A stretch of DNA of 64,000 bases from Sphingobium algorifonticola (GTDB taxonomy: Bacteria > Pseudomonadota > Alphaproteobacteria > Sphingomonadales > Sphingomonadaceae), in assembly GCF_004005485.1 (NCBI RefSeq), contig NZ_RZUL01000001.1:930001-994000 (forward strand). Direction: 5' to 3'. The notes below the pieces were generated by a model. The model made no database searches and was not told where the DNA came from. It saw only the letters and a program-made list of their open reading frames with translations. Shown here one piece after another: positions 36,365 through 46,330 of this stretch. The stretch's first letter is position 1; the number at the start of each line of letters is the position of its first letter. The translations under genes and the position numbers were made by a program.

Positions 36365-37087
36365 TCAGGAAAACAGCGTCAATATTCCTACCTGCTGATC
36401 GGTGACGCCTTCATAGATCATCTTAGCGGCGACATAGACAATGACGGCCAGGCCAAGATAGGCGATCCAGCGGAACCGCTCGATATATTTCGCGATCACA
36501 TTGGCAGCGATGCCCATCAGCGCGACCGACAGAATAAGGCCGATGATAAGGATGCCGGGATGATCCCGCGCCGCGCCGGCGACCGCCAGCACATTGTCCA
36601 GACTCATGCTGACATCGGCCACCGCGACCGCCCATGCGGCCGCCGCAAAGCTCTTGGCGGGCTTGACGCCGCTGCGTTCGTCACCCTCGATCTCGGCCGA
36701 ACCGACGCTCTGCCCGGCAGGATGCAGTTCGCGATACATTTTCCAGCTGACCCACAGCAGCAGCAAACCGCCCGCTAGAATAAGGCCAACGATCTGCATA
36801 AGCTGGCTGACAACCAGTGCAAAACCGATACGCAGCACTAAGGCTGCGATGATACCGATCAGGATGACTTTTTTGCGCTGGTCCGCAGGCAGGCCCGCCG
36901 CAAGCGCACCGACGACGATCGCATTGTCGCCTGCGAGCAGGATGTCGATCATCAGCACTTGGCCAAAGGCGGCCAGCGCGCTCGGCGAGCCGATATTGGC
37001 GAAATCCGCGACGATATGGCCCCAGATCTCGGCAGGCGAGCCAAGCGAGGTCGCAGCGGCACTGGCCATGGTCAGCAGGTCAATCAA
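36365..37087 (-). CDS. TerC family integral membrane protein (YjbE type)
   Basis: 240 residues with about seven TM helices. The two family motifs with membrane-embedded aspartates are present: LLAGDNAIVVG near 51-61 and DVSMSLDNVLAVAG near 163-176. TerC/YjbE proteins are linked to manganese export, metalation of exported proteins and tellurite resistance. No yybP-ykoY riboswitch fits in the 66-bp gap to rho. Confidence 0.88.
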   Translation of the reverse strand: MIDLLTMASAAATSLGSPAEIWGHIVADFANIGSPSALAAFGQVLMIDILLAGDNAIVVGALAAGLPADQRKKVILIGIIAALVLRIGFALVVSQLMQIVGLILAGGLLLLWVSWKMYRELHPAGQSVGSAEIEGDERSGVKPAKSFAAAAWAVAVADVSMSLDNVLAVAGAARDHPGILIIGLILSVALMGIAANVIAKYIERFRWIAYLGLAVIVYVAAKMIYEGVTDQQVGILTLFS

Positions 37088-37153
37088 CAGACATCTCCGG
37101 TAAGCCTCTTTGGAACGTCAGTGCGCGCGTGACGACAGCAGCGCAGCGCAGGC

Positions 37154-38410
<1,257 letters not shown>

Positions 38411-38580
38411 CGGGTGACGTTCCGGCGGATATGACGATGGGAAAAGGTGCCGGCTCGAGCGGAAGTACGGAATAACGTCGTGCGTCCGAGCGGCTGAAGA
38501 GACCTCAAGCGTTAGGCGGGGGCAAAGACCAAGTCAAGGCGGTGTACAACGCACCGTCGCATCGCTGAACTGCCGCCCAT

Positions 38581-39021
38581 TCAGAATGGCTTGACGATGA
38601 CCAGTATCACCACGACGGCAGCGGCGATTCCGGGGACTTCGTTCAGCAATCGCAGCTTCTTGTCCGTGAGCGTGCGTTCCCCCCGCGCCAGCTTCTTGGC
38701 ATAGCCACCCAGCCAGCCATGATAGCCCGAGAGCGCGACCACGAGCAGCAGTTTCAAGTGGAACCATCCCATCGTCCAGGCGCCGATGTCATAAGCGAGC
38801 AGCAGTCCCAGCACCCAGACGATCACCAGCGAGGGATTGAGGATTATGCGCAGCAGTTTTGCTTCGCGGTCGATCCATTTGCGATCTTCGTCCGATCCAA
38901 CCGGCACTTCCTGATGATACACGAAAAAGCGCGGCAGCATGAAAAGGCCCGCCATCAGAAAGATGACGAAAATGAGATGTGCAGCCTTCACCCAAAGATA
39001 GGCCGCCCCAAGCAAACTCAT
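38581..39021 (-). CDS. hemJ: Protoporphyrinogen IX oxidase HemJ (CopD/UPF0093 family)
   Basis: A 146-residue protein with four TM helices. Conserved histidines are seen in KAAHLIFV (TM1) and in the WFHLKLLLV and GYHGWL segments, matching HemJ heme-ligand positions, plus the conserved RFFVYH motif. It oxidises protoporphyrinogen IX, fitting its placement 10 bp downstream of hemE in the same direction. Confidence 0.92.
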   Translation of the reverse strand: MSLLGAAYLWVKAAHLIFVIFLMAGLFMLPRFFVYHQEVPVGSDEDRKWIDREAKLLRIILNPSLVIVWVLGLLLAYDIGAWTMGWFHLKLLLVVALSGYHGWLGGYAKKLARGERTLTDKKLRLLNEVPGIAAAVVVILVIVKPF

Positions 39022-39031
39022 GGTCAGTGCC

Positions 39032-40090
39032 TCATGTTTCGGCCCGCGACGCCAGCGGAGTCCGCACCAGTGTAATCAGCGCCTCAACATGGTCAATCGG
39101 CGTGTCGAGAAGGATGCCGTGGCCAAGGTTGAAGATGTGCGGACGGTCGGCGAACGCGGCCCGGATGTTGGCAACGGCTTCCGCCAGACCGGGACCACCC
39201 GACACCAGCGCCAGCGGATCAAGATTGCCCTGTACGGCCATGCCTTTCGGCAGAACAGCGTTAGCCCAGTGCGGATCGACCGTTTCATCAAGGCCAATGG
39301 CATCGACGCCGGTGCCCTCCGCATAGTCTACCAGCTTTGCACCTGCGCCCTTGGGAAAGCCGATAACAGCAACGCCGGGCCGCCGCGCTTTCACTGCGGC
39401 AACGATCTTCGCATTCGGCCGAATGACCCAGCGATCGAACTCCAGCGGTGCCAGGCTGCCGGCCCAGCTATCGAACAACTGGATCGCCTCGACACCTGCG
39501 TCGATCTGGCCGCAGAGATATTCGACGGTTGCGTCGGCGATCGCGTCGATGATCGCACCGAAGCGCGCCGGATCGCTGTAGGCCAGACGTCGTGCCGCAC
39601 CCTGATCCTTGCTGCCCTGCCCCGCGATCATATAGGTCGCGATGGTCCACGGACTGCCGGCAAAGCCCAGCATCGTCACGTCGGCCGCCAGTTGTGCCTT
39701 CACCTGTCGCACCGTCTCGTAGATCGCATCGAAACGGCTGTGGTCTGCGACCAGCGTGTCGAGCTGGGTGACATCGAGCGTAGGGGCAAGGCGTGGGCCT
39801 TCCCCTGCCTCGAACCACAATTTCTGTCCCATGGCATAGGGCACGATGAGAATGTCTGAAAACAGGATCGCGCCATCGAAAGCGAAGCGGCGCAAGGGTT
39901 GTACAGTGACTTCCGCTGCGGCTGCGCTGTCATAAACCAGTTCCAGAAAACCGCCCTTTTCTGCCCTTAGGGTGCGATACTCGGGCAGATAGCGACCGGC
40001 CTGTCGCATAAGCCACATAGGCGGTGGATCGAGCCGCTCCCCGGCAATGACACGCATGAGAGGTTTGGGCGATTGCATGATGTCGGCCAC
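39032..40090 (-). CDS. hemE: Uroporphyrinogen decarboxylase HemE
   Basis: A 352-residue TIM-barrel enzyme. The N-terminal PPMWLMRQAGRYLPEYR is diagnostic (substrate Arg residues), followed by GFAGSPWTIATYM and FNLGHGI near the C-terminus. It decarboxylates uroporphyrinogen III to coproporphyrinogen III. Its start faces the oriC region, the classic hemE-oriC arrangement of Caulobacter and relatives. Confidence 0.98.
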   Translation of the reverse strand: MADIMQSPKPLMRVIAGERLDPPPMWLMRQAGRYLPEYRTLRAEKGGFLELVYDSAAAAEVTVQPLRRFAFDGAILFSDILIVPYAMGQKLWFEAGEGPRLAPTLDVTQLDTLVADHSRFDAIYETVRQVKAQLAADVTMLGFAGSPWTIATYMIAGQGSKDQGAARRLAYSDPARFGAIIDAIADATVEYLCGQIDAGVEAIQLFDSWAGSLAPLEFDRWVIRPNAKIVAAVKARRPGVAVIGFPKGAGAKLVDYAEGTGVDAIGLDETVDPHWANAVLPKGMAVQGNLDPLALVSGGPGLAEAVANIRAAFADRPHIFNLGHGILLDTPIDHVEALITLVRTPLASRAET

Positions 40091-40249
40091 AGCTATGTCG
40101 GCTCCGTTTCTATATTCTAGTTTATATAAAGGAGAATGTTGAAGATGATGGTCAGTTGGCGATGGGGGTAATCGACTGTCCGCGCAATTGCCAACAGTTT
40201 GACTCCATTCAATGTCTGATTTCGGGCAGAGTCGATAGGCTTTTCCCCG

Positions 40250-40258
40250 TTATCCACA
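40250..40258 (+). promoter_or_regulatory. DnaA box (perfect)
   Basis: TTATCCACA, identical to the E. coli R1/R4 consensus. It is followed after 3 bp by an inverted box. Confidence 0.88.
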
Positions 40259-40261
40259 GGC

Positions 40262-40270
40262 TGTGGATCA
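40262..40270 (-). promoter_or_regulatory. DnaA box (one mismatch, inverted)
   Basis: The minus-strand reading is TGATCCACA. With the perfect box at 40250 it forms a head-to-head pair with a 3-bp spacer. Confidence 0.65.
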
Positions 40271-40292
40271 AAACCGCGGCTTGTGGGAGGGC

Positions 40293-40301
40293 TGTGGATG
40301 A
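40293..40301 (-). promoter_or_regulatory. DnaA box (one mismatch)
   Basis: The minus-strand reading is TCATCCACA; it lies 22 bp beyond the inverted pair. Confidence 0.6.
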
Positions 40302-40361
40302 AATCCCGGCAAAGGGGCACTGTTACGAGGGCGTCAGTTACCACCGCTTTCCTCCCTTGCT

Positions 40362-40370
40362 TTATCCACA
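40362..40370 (+). promoter_or_regulatory. DnaA box (perfect) in front of ppsR
   Basis: TTATCCACA, 21 bp upstream of the ppsR ATG, so DnaA bound here could also affect ppsR transcription. Confidence 0.85.
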
Positions 40371-40391
40371 ACCTGCCAACACTATTGCCCG

Positions 40392-41225
40392 ATGACACGC
40401 CTGCATCTTCATCTCCTGTCGGATTCCACTGGTGAGACGCTGGAAAACATTGCGAAGGCAGGCATTGCACAGTTCGAGAATGTCGAGGCGATCCGCCATT
40501 TCTGGCCGATGGTGCGGTCCGAACTCCATCTCGACCGGATCATGGAAGAAATCGCGGTTCATCCCGGCCTTGTTCTCTTCACGCTCGCGAACAGCGATTT
40601 GCGGCGGAAGCTGGAGAACCGCTGCCGCGCGTTGGGACTGCCACATGTGGCGGCACTCGATACCGTCACGGATGCCATGTCGAATATATTGGGGCAAGAA
40701 ACCCGAAATCGGCCCGGGCGAAAACATATTCTCGATGAAGCCTATTTCGCACGCATCGAGGCCATACAGTTTACCATCGCCCATGATGACGGCGTAGGAC
40801 ATGACAACTGGGAGGAAGCCGATATCGTCCTGGCGGGCGTTTCCCGTGCATCAAAGACGCCGACGTCGATCTATCTGGCCAATCGCGGATACAAGACCGC
40901 TAATATTCCGCTGGTGATGGAATCACCGCCACCCGCCAATCTTTATCGTCTGAAGCATCCCATGGTGGTCGGTTTGACGATCAGCCCGGAGCGGCTGGTG
41001 CAGGTTCGTCGTAATCGGCTGCTGTCGCTCAACCAGGCCCCGGAAACCGCCTATGTCGACATTGAGCGGGTCCAGGCCGAAGTTGCATTTGGTCGACGCC
41101 TTTTCGCCGACCACGGCTGGCCGGTGATCGATATGACGCGCCGGTCGATCGAAGAGGCGGCAGCGGCGATCATCAATCTGTTCAACGAAAGGGTATTGAA
41201 AGAAGGGGGGCAGAAAGGCGCATGA
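40392..41225 (+). CDS. ppsR: Pyruvate, phosphate/water dikinase regulatory protein (DUF299)
   Basis: 277 residues with HLLSDSTGETLENIAKA near the N-terminus and the P-loop-like GVSRASKTPTSIYLANRG around 155-172, diagnostic of the bifunctional ADP-dependent kinase/Pi-dependent phosphorylase that controls PPDK or PEP synthase. Its position immediately after oriC matches the Caulobacter RP001 gene. It overlaps maf by 4 bp (ATGA) and begins a tight + strand operon. Confidence 0.92.
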   Translation: MTRLHLHLLSDSTGETLENIAKAGIAQFENVEAIRHFWPMVRSELHLDRIMEEIAVHPGLVLFTLANSDLRRKLENRCRALGLPHVAALDTVTDAMSNILGQETRNRPGRKHILDEAYFARIEAIQFTIAHDDGVGHDNWEEADIVLAGVSRASKTPTSIYLANRGYKTANIPLVMESPPPANLYRLKHPMVVGLTISPERLVQVRRNRLLSLNQAPETAYVDIERVQAEVAFGRRLFADHGWPVIDMTRRSIEEAAAAIINLFNERVLKEGGQKGA

Positions 41226-41824
41226 GCCTCCGTCTCGTCCTTGCCTCGCAAAGTGTCGCGCGCCGTGCGCTGCTGACGGCAGCCGCTGTCCCGTTCGACG
41301 CGGTTGCGCCCGGTGTCGACGAAGAGGCCGCAAAAGACGCGCTGCGTGCGGACGGATTGGACGCGCGGGCGTTGGCCGATGCGCTGGCGGAGCTCAAGGC
41401 GCTGCGTGTGTCGCGCCAGGCGCCGGGGGATCTCGTGCTCGGTTGCGATCAGACGCTGTGTCTGGACACTGGGGGCATGATCGACAAGGCTGTCGATCGG
41501 GGGGACGCGAAAAGGATATTGACGCTGCTGTCGGGCCGCGCCCACTATCTGCATAGTGCGGCCGTCATCGCGCAGGGCGGAACCGCAATCTGGCGGCATG
41601 TCGAGCGCGTCAAGATGATCATGCGACCGCTGTCCGCTGCGTTCATCGACACCTATCTGGATACCGAATGGGATCATTGCCGCTGGTGCGTCGGCTGTTA
41701 TCGGATCGAGGGGCCGGGTGTGCAGCTTTTTGCGCGTATCGAAGGCAGTCAGTTTGCGATTCAGGGCTTGCCGCTGCTGCCTTTGCTTGACTTCCTGCGC
41801 GTCCGCGGTTTCCTGCCATCATGA
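41222..41824 (+). CDS. maf: Maf family nucleotide pyrophosphatase
   Basis: 200 residues beginning MSLRLVLASQSVARRALL, the Maf N-terminal motif. GCDQTLCLD (catalytic Asp region) and the C-terminal YRIEGPGVQLFARIEGSQF also match. It hydrolyses non-canonical or pyrimidine NTPs (house-cleaning). It overlaps both ppsR and aroE by 4 bp. Confidence 0.93.
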   Translation: MSLRLVLASQSVARRALLTAAAVPFDAVAPGVDEEAAKDALRADGLDARALADALAELKALRVSRQAPGDLVLGCDQTLCLDTGGMIDKAVDRGDAKRILTLLSGRAHYLHSAAVIAQGGTAIWRHVERVKMIMRPLSAAFIDTYLDTEWDHCRWCVGCYRIEGPGVQLFARIEGSQFAIQGLPLLPLLDFLRVRGFLPS

Positions 41825-42639
41825 CCCAGGGAATGCCTTATGCCGAAGTGATCGGCGATCCGATCGCGCACAGCAAATCGCCTGCCATCCATAATTTCTG
41901 GCTGCAAAAACTCGGCATCGAAGCGGAATATCGGAAGACCCATGTGACCGCAGATGGCCTGTCCGCCTATTTCCTTGAACGGCGGGCCGATCCCGACTGG
42001 CTGGGGTGCAACGTGACGATACCCCACAAGATCGCGGTGATGGACTATACTGACGATCCGGGCGGCGTGCGCAGCCGCATCGGTGCGATGAACACCATTG
42101 CCAGCGAAACTGGCGGTCCCCTCATCGGCACCAATACCGATGCGGGCGGCTTCCTCCAGCCGCTCATTGCCCGCAAGTTCCGTCCCGCGCATGCTCTATT
42201 GGTAGGTAGCGGCGGCGCGGCCCGTGCCATCCTGTTTGCATTGACGACTTTCGGTGTTCCCGCGATCACGATCATGGCGCGCAATGCGGACAAGGCACAG
42301 GCGCTGCTCGATGGCGCTGGCGTCGCGGGAAATGTCATAGGGATGGAGGATCGGCTCCCGCCGGTGGACCTGCTGGTCAACAGCACGTCGCTCGGCATGG
42401 ACGGCCAACCCGCGCTGGCGCCGGATCTGGCGCCGCTGCCTGCCAGTGCGCTGGTCTATGACATCGTCTACGCGCCGCTCGAAACACCCCTGCTCACCGC
42501 GGCCGACGCGCGGGGGCTGTCGATCGTGGATGGTCTGGAGATGCTGATCGGGCAAGCCGCGCTGGCCTTTGACATCTTCTTCGATGCCGCTGCGCCGCGG
42601 GAGCATGACGCGGAACTGCGCGCCCTGTTGACGGCCTGA
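41821..42639 (+). CDS. aroE: Shikimate dehydrogenase AroE
   Basis: 272 residues. The shikimate-binding GDPIAHSKSPAIHN near the N-terminus, catalytic Lys/Asp in NVTIPHK and NTDAGGF, and nucleotide-binding VGSGGAARAI are present. It reduces 3-dehydroshikimate to shikimate with NADPH. It overlaps maf by 4 bp; coaE follows after 10 bp. Confidence 0.95.
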   Translation: MTQGMPYAEVIGDPIAHSKSPAIHNFWLQKLGIEAEYRKTHVTADGLSAYFLERRADPDWLGCNVTIPHKIAVMDYTDDPGGVRSRIGAMNTIASETGGPLIGTNTDAGGFLQPLIARKFRPAHALLVGSGGAARAILFALTTFGVPAITIMARNADKAQALLDGAGVAGNVIGMEDRLPPVDLLVNSTSLGMDGQPALAPDLAPLPASALVYDIVYAPLETPLLTAADARGLSIVDGLEMLIGQAALAFDIFFDAAAPREHDAELRALLTA

Positions 42640-42649
42640 CGCAACGCCG

Positions 42650-43246
42650 ATGGTGCGCGTCTGGGGCCTTACTGGATCGATCGGCATGGGTAAGTCCGCC
42701 GTTGCCGCGATGCTGATGCGTCAGGGCGTTCCCGTCTTCGATGCCGACGCCGAAGTCCACCGTCTTCAGGGTCCCGGTGGCGCGTTGCTGTCTCAGATCG
42801 AGGCGCGTTTTCCCGGTACGACAGGGGCGCAGGGCGTCGATCGCGCCAGGCTCGGCGCGGCGGTGTTTGCGCATCCGCACGAGCGCAAGGCGCTGGAAGC
42901 GATCGTCCATCCCGCCGTGCAACGCGCACGGGCGGCCTTTCTGCGGCACAATCGCGCGCGTCGCGTCGTCGTGCTCGACATCCCGCTGCTGTACGAGACG
43001 CATGCCGACCGCTGGCTGGCAGGGGTTATCGTCGTGAGTGCGCCGCACTGGAAGCAGCGCAAGCGGGTATTGACGCGGCCTGGCATGTCGCCGCAGAAGT
43101 TCGCCCGGATTCGCCGGTTGCAAACGTCCGACGCGGAAAAGTGTCGCCGCGCCGACATCATCATCGACACCGGCGGCAGTTTCGATCGGACGCGTGTTCA
43201 GGTGCGCCGTCTGGTCGCTTGCCTTAACGCGAAAGCAGGCCGATAA
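42650..43246 (+). CDS. coaE: Dephospho-CoA kinase CoaE
   Basis: 198 residues with P-loop GLTGSIGMGKS, DADAEVHRL after strand 2 and the lid-region motif VLDIPLLYET. It phosphorylates dephospho-CoA, the last step of coenzyme A synthesis. It is part of the aroE-coaE-dnaQ order common in alphaproteobacteria. Confidence 0.95.
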   Translation: MVRVWGLTGSIGMGKSAVAAMLMRQGVPVFDADAEVHRLQGPGGALLSQIEARFPGTTGAQGVDRARLGAAVFAHPHERKALEAIVHPAVQRARAAFLRHNRARRVVVLDIPLLYETHADRWLAGVIVVSAPHWKQRKRVLTRPGMSPQKFARIRRLQTSDAEKCRRADIIIDTGGSFDRTRVQVRRLVACLNAKAGR

Positions 43247-43272
43247 AACATTTTGGCATTGGCGGAAGACTC

Positions 43273-43971
43273 ATGCGCGAGATCATATTCGATACCGAGA
43301 CGACAGGATTCGATCCTGCCACAGGTGACAGGCTGGTGGAGATCGGCTGTATCGAACTGATCAATCGCGTACCTACCGGCCAAACCTTCCACGCCTATTT
43401 CAATCCGCAGCGCGCCATGCCGGCCGCTGCTGAGGCTGTACATGGCCTTTCCGACATTTTTCTGAGCGACAAGCCGCTATTCCGCGACGGCGTGGACGCG
43501 CTGCTGGCGTTCCTGGGCGATTCTCCACTGGTTGCACACAATGCCAAGTTCGATTTCGGTTTCCTCAATCACGAACTGAAGCTGATCGCGCGCGACCCCA
43601 TTTCGTTCGACCGTATGATCGATACCGTCGCCATTGCCCGTAGCCTGCATCCCGGCGCCAAACACAGCCTTGATGCCCTTTGCACCCGCTACGGCATCGA
43701 CCGCAGCCATCGGGTAAAACATGGCGCACTGCTCGATGCCGAACTCCTGGCGCAGCTCTATATCGAGTTGACGGGCGGACGGCAGATCGGCCTCACCCTG
43801 GCGCAAGAAGCGGGCGATGCTCCGGCGAGCAAGGAACGTGGTCCCGTCCCAACCGTTCGGCCATTGCGTGCCGCGCGCCCCCATCGGGCAAGCATCGAAG
43901 AACTGGAGCGGCATAAAGCGTTCGTCGCAACGCTGGAAAAACCGCTCTGGCTTGCCGGACCAGCGGCCTGA
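43273..43971 (+). CDS. dnaQ: DNA polymerase III epsilon subunit (3'-5' proofreading exonuclease)
   Basis: 232 residues: ExoI motif FDTETTGFDP (residues 6-15), ExoII in LVAHNAKFDFGF and ExoIII-epsilon HGALLDAELLAQLY, giving the DEDDh active site. It proofreads within the replicase core. It starts 26 bp after coaE and ends the oriC-proximal operon. Confidence 0.96.
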   Translation: MREIIFDTETTGFDPATGDRLVEIGCIELINRVPTGQTFHAYFNPQRAMPAAAEAVHGLSDIFLSDKPLFRDGVDALLAFLGDSPLVAHNAKFDFGFLNHELKLIARDPISFDRMIDTVAIARSLHPGAKHSLDALCTRYGIDRSHRVKHGALLDAELLAQLYIELTGGRQIGLTLAQEAGDAPASKERGPVPTVRPLRAARPHRASIEELERHKAFVATLEKPLWLAGPAA

Positions 43972-44074
43972 ACGCTGTTCCGGCAAAACGCCGCGCCTCA
44001 GTCCTCAGGGCGGGTGCAGCACGCTCACCGGCCCGCCTTCCCCGGCGGTCCGGCTCGCATAAGGAGAAGGCAAG

Positions 44075-44668
44075 ATGGATATTCGTGTTTCCGGTCATCA
44101 GGTCGATACGGGTGACGCGCTCAAGCAGCACGTCTGGACGCGGCTCGAAACTATGGCCGAGAAATATTTCGCGCGCGCGATTTCCGCGCAGGTGACGTTC
44201 CGGCCGGCACCGCATGGTGCATTCCATTGCGACATCGTATGTCACGTCATGAGCGGACTGATCCTGAAAGGTGCCGGAGAGGCCCAGGATGCGCACGTCT
44301 CTTTCGATCAGGCCGCCGATCGAATCGAGAAGCAGTTGCGCCGCTACATGCGTCGGCTCAAGGATCGTCATGCACAGACCGCCGCGGCCGAAGCACAACG
44401 CGCCAACGGGGTCGATGCACTCGCCTTCGACGGTGCGGGCTATACGGTGTTCGCCACGCCCGAGGAGGATGTCGAGGCGGACGATGCCCCGCTGATCGTG
44501 GCCGAAACGCGCGTCGATATACCCGAGGCCAGCGTGTCGGACGCAGTCATGATGCTCGACCTGCGCAATACCAATGCCCTGCTGTTTCTCAATGCGGGGA
44601 CATCCGCGTACAACATGGTCTATCGCAGGAATGACGGCACGATCGGCTGGGTGGAGCCGCGCGCTTGA
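44075..44668 (+). CDS. hpf: Long-form ribosome hibernation promoting factor HPF
   Basis: A 197-residue protein: N-terminal S30AE domain (MDIRVSGHQVDTGDALKQHV; basic helix RRYMRRLKDRH) and a C-terminal ribosome-dimerisation domain (VMMLDLRNTNALLFLNAGT...NVVYRR-type end, here YNMVYRRNDGTIGWVEPR). Long HPF forms inactive 100S ribosome dimers in stationary phase. The start has a good AAGGAGAAGG Shine-Dalgarno about 6 bp upstream. Confidence 0.95.
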   Translation: MDIRVSGHQVDTGDALKQHVWTRLETMAEKYFARAISAQVTFRPAPHGAFHCDIVCHVMSGLILKGAGEAQDAHVSFDQAADRIEKQLRRYMRRLKDRHAQTAAAEAQRANGVDALAFDGAGYTVFATPEEDVEADDAPLIVAETRVDIPEASVSDAVMMLDLRNTNALLFLNAGTSAYNMVYRRNDGTIGWVEPRA

Positions 44669-44871
44669 ATGGATCGCCCTGAGGTCATGGGGGCAGGCGA
44701 AAGGATAGTCGGCCTGTCCCCAGTGGCTTTGCCGTGCAAGCATTGACGATCGCGCTGTGCCGCTCTAATGCGCCGATCTTTGGTTCGGATAGGATATGCG
44801 GCGCAGGCAGCAGGCCGGTCGAAATTGCTGTGCCCCCGCGCGGCCCGGAATATCCGGCGTTTAGGTACAAA

Positions 44872-45339
44872 ATGGTCCATTTTGACGACATATTGACGCC
44901 GGAGGCGCTGGCGACAGCCGCGATCGTAGCGGGCAAGAAGCAGCTTTTCCAGAAGCTGGGTGAGATGGCGGCCAGCGTATATGGTCTCCCCGCCGATGTG
45001 GTGTTCGACCGTCTGACCGAGCGAGAGCGTCTCGGTTCGACCGGTTTTGGCGGTGGCGTCGCCATCCCGCACGCGAAGATACCTGATCTCGACCGGGTGC
45101 GGGCTATCGTGGTGTTGCTCGAAACGCCGCTTGCGTTCGACGCTGTGGATGACGCGCCCGTCGATGTGGTGTTCGCGCTGCTGTCGCCGGTCGATAGCGG
45201 TGCTGAACATCTGAAAACGCTGGCACGGGTTTCCCGATATCTGCGTAACGAGGCGCAGATCACCCGCCTGCGCGGCGCGGGATCACGCGAGGCTCTGTTT
45301 GCCTTGTTGTCCGGCAATGAGGCGCGTGACGCCGCCTGA
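44872..45339 (+). CDS. ptsN: PTS IIA-like nitrogen-regulatory protein PtsN (EIIA-Ntr)
   Basis: 155 residues from the ATG at 44872 (MVHFDDILTPEA); upstream in-frame codons to 44734 do not resemble the family. The phosphorylatable His67 lies in GGVAIPHAKI. It receives phosphate from PtsO/PtsP and regulates carbon/nitrogen and potassium balance. It lies 203 bp after hpf, the usual hpf-ptsN pairing. Confidence 0.93.
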   Translation: MVHFDDILTPEALATAAIVAGKKQLFQKLGEMAASVYGLPADVVFDRLTERERLGSTGFGGGVAIPHAKIPDLDRVRAIVVLLETPLAFDAVDDAPVDVVFALLSPVDSGAEHLKTLARVSRYLRNEAQITRLRGAGSREALFALLSGNEARDAA

Positions 45340-45814
45340 AGCCCGCCAGCCTGCGCCGGGTCCAGCACCGAGCGGCGAAGAGGCGCATTTTCGTGCCCTG
45401 GAGCAGCTTTACATGTCTGCGCCGATCAACCGATTGTTCCGGTCCACGCTGGCCATCCCGGCACCTGGCATCTCGCACATCGATTTCGATGTCGATGCTG
45501 GCGTCTATCATGCCGCAGGCGCGGTGCACGGAACCGTCTATTTCAAGATGCTGGACGACGCGGCCTTCTACGCCGCCAACAGCCTGGTCAGCGATCGTTT
45601 TCTGCTGACGACCAGTTTCAACTTGCTTTTCACGCGCCCTATCCACGCCGGAACGCTCCGCGCCGAAGGGCGCTGGATCAGCGGTCGCCGCCGCGTCTAT
45701 GTGGCCGAAGCGAGCCTGATTGATGCGGATGGCGAGGAAGTCGGGCGCGGCACCGGCACGTTCATGCGGTCGCAGTTTCCGCTCTCATCGCTGCCTGGCT
45801 ACCGCGCGGCATGA
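45317..45814 (+). CDS. PaaI-type hotdog thioesterase
   Basis: About 165 residues. The start is uncertain: ATG 45317, which overlaps ptsN, is chosen over an upstream TTG and a GTG at 45326. The hotdog core has VYHAAGAVHGTVYFKMLDDAAFYAAN with the HGG/HGT-type active-site loop. LLTTSFNLLFTRPI and GEEVGRGTGTF complete the fold. It would hydrolyse an acyl-CoA. It overlaps DUF1491 downstream by 4 bp. Confidence 0.83.
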   Translation: MRRVTPPEARQPAPGPAPSGEEAHFRALEQLYMSAPINRLFRSTLAIPAPGISHIDFDVDAGVYHAAGAVHGTVYFKMLDDAAFYAANSLVSDRFLLTTSFNLLFTRPIHAGTLRAEGRWISGRRRVYVAEASLIDADGEEVGRGTGTFMRSQFPLSSLPGYRAA

Positions 45815-46149
45815 GCGGGCCGCGACTCGCGGCCAATATGCTCGTCGGGGCGTTGATCCGTCAGGTTCAGCAAGCGGGCGGCTTTGCGACCGTCGTGCAC
45901 CGCGGCGATCCGACAAGCGGTGTTATTCTCCTGCAATGTCTCGAACGCGGGAAACCGTGCGGCCTTTTCGAGCGTGTGGCAGATGGCAGCGGCGGCTATC
46001 GCATCGAACCCTGCGGTCCGTCGGATCATTTGGACTCCCCCGGAATTGACAGTTATATCGCCCGCCGGCGTCGTGCCGATCCCGACCTGTGGCTGATCGA
46101 ACTCGATGTCGCACAGGCGGAACGCTTGGCCGCTGCGATACTGCGCTGA
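45811..46149 (+). CDS. DUF1491 family protein
   Basis: 112 residues, matching the alphaproteobacterial DUF1491 pattern: MLVGALIRQVQQAGGFATVVHRGD near the N-terminus and DLWLIELDVAQAERL at the C-terminus. The function is unknown. It is co-translated with the thioesterase (ATGA). Confidence 0.85.
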   Translation: MSGPRLAANMLVGALIRQVQQAGGFATVVHRGDPTSGVILLQCLERGKPCGLFERVADGSGGYRIEPCGPSDHLDSPGIDSYIARRRRADPDLWLIELDVAQAERLAAAILR

Positions 46150-46330
46150 TTGTTGACTTAGCGGAACGTCTCGCTCATAGGCGCTGCACTTTCCATGCGC
46201 AGGTTGCCGTATCATCGTTCAATGGGGGCGAACGCGGTAAACACGCAGACGGGGAGCGACTTGGCGCAAGACAAGCCCAGATGCAAGGGCGCGGCGTGCG
46301 AGACGACTCACCGCATGTTTCTGGGTTATA

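Larger units (their letters stand above)
40091..40391. other. oriC: Candidate chromosomal replication origin oriC
   Basis: A 301-bp gap between divergent hemE and ppsR. It contains DnaA boxes TTATCCACA at 40250-40258 and 40362-40370 (perfect), a one-mismatch box TGATCCACA on the minus strand at 40262-40270 and TCATCCACA at 40293-40301. An AT-rich stretch (TATATTCTAGTTTATATAAA, 40111-40130) could be the unwinding element. Location beside hemE, about 7-10 kb from parS-parAB, is the known alphaproteobacterial origin context. CtrA sites of the TTAA-N7-TTAA form were not found. Confidence 0.85.

Noticed and set aside
37088-37153. yybP-ykoY manganese riboswitch before terC
   Set aside because: Only 66 bp separate it from rho and no conserved element is visible.
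40091-40391. CtrA-binding sites in the origin
   Set aside because: The TTAA-N7-TTAA pattern was looked for by eye and not found.
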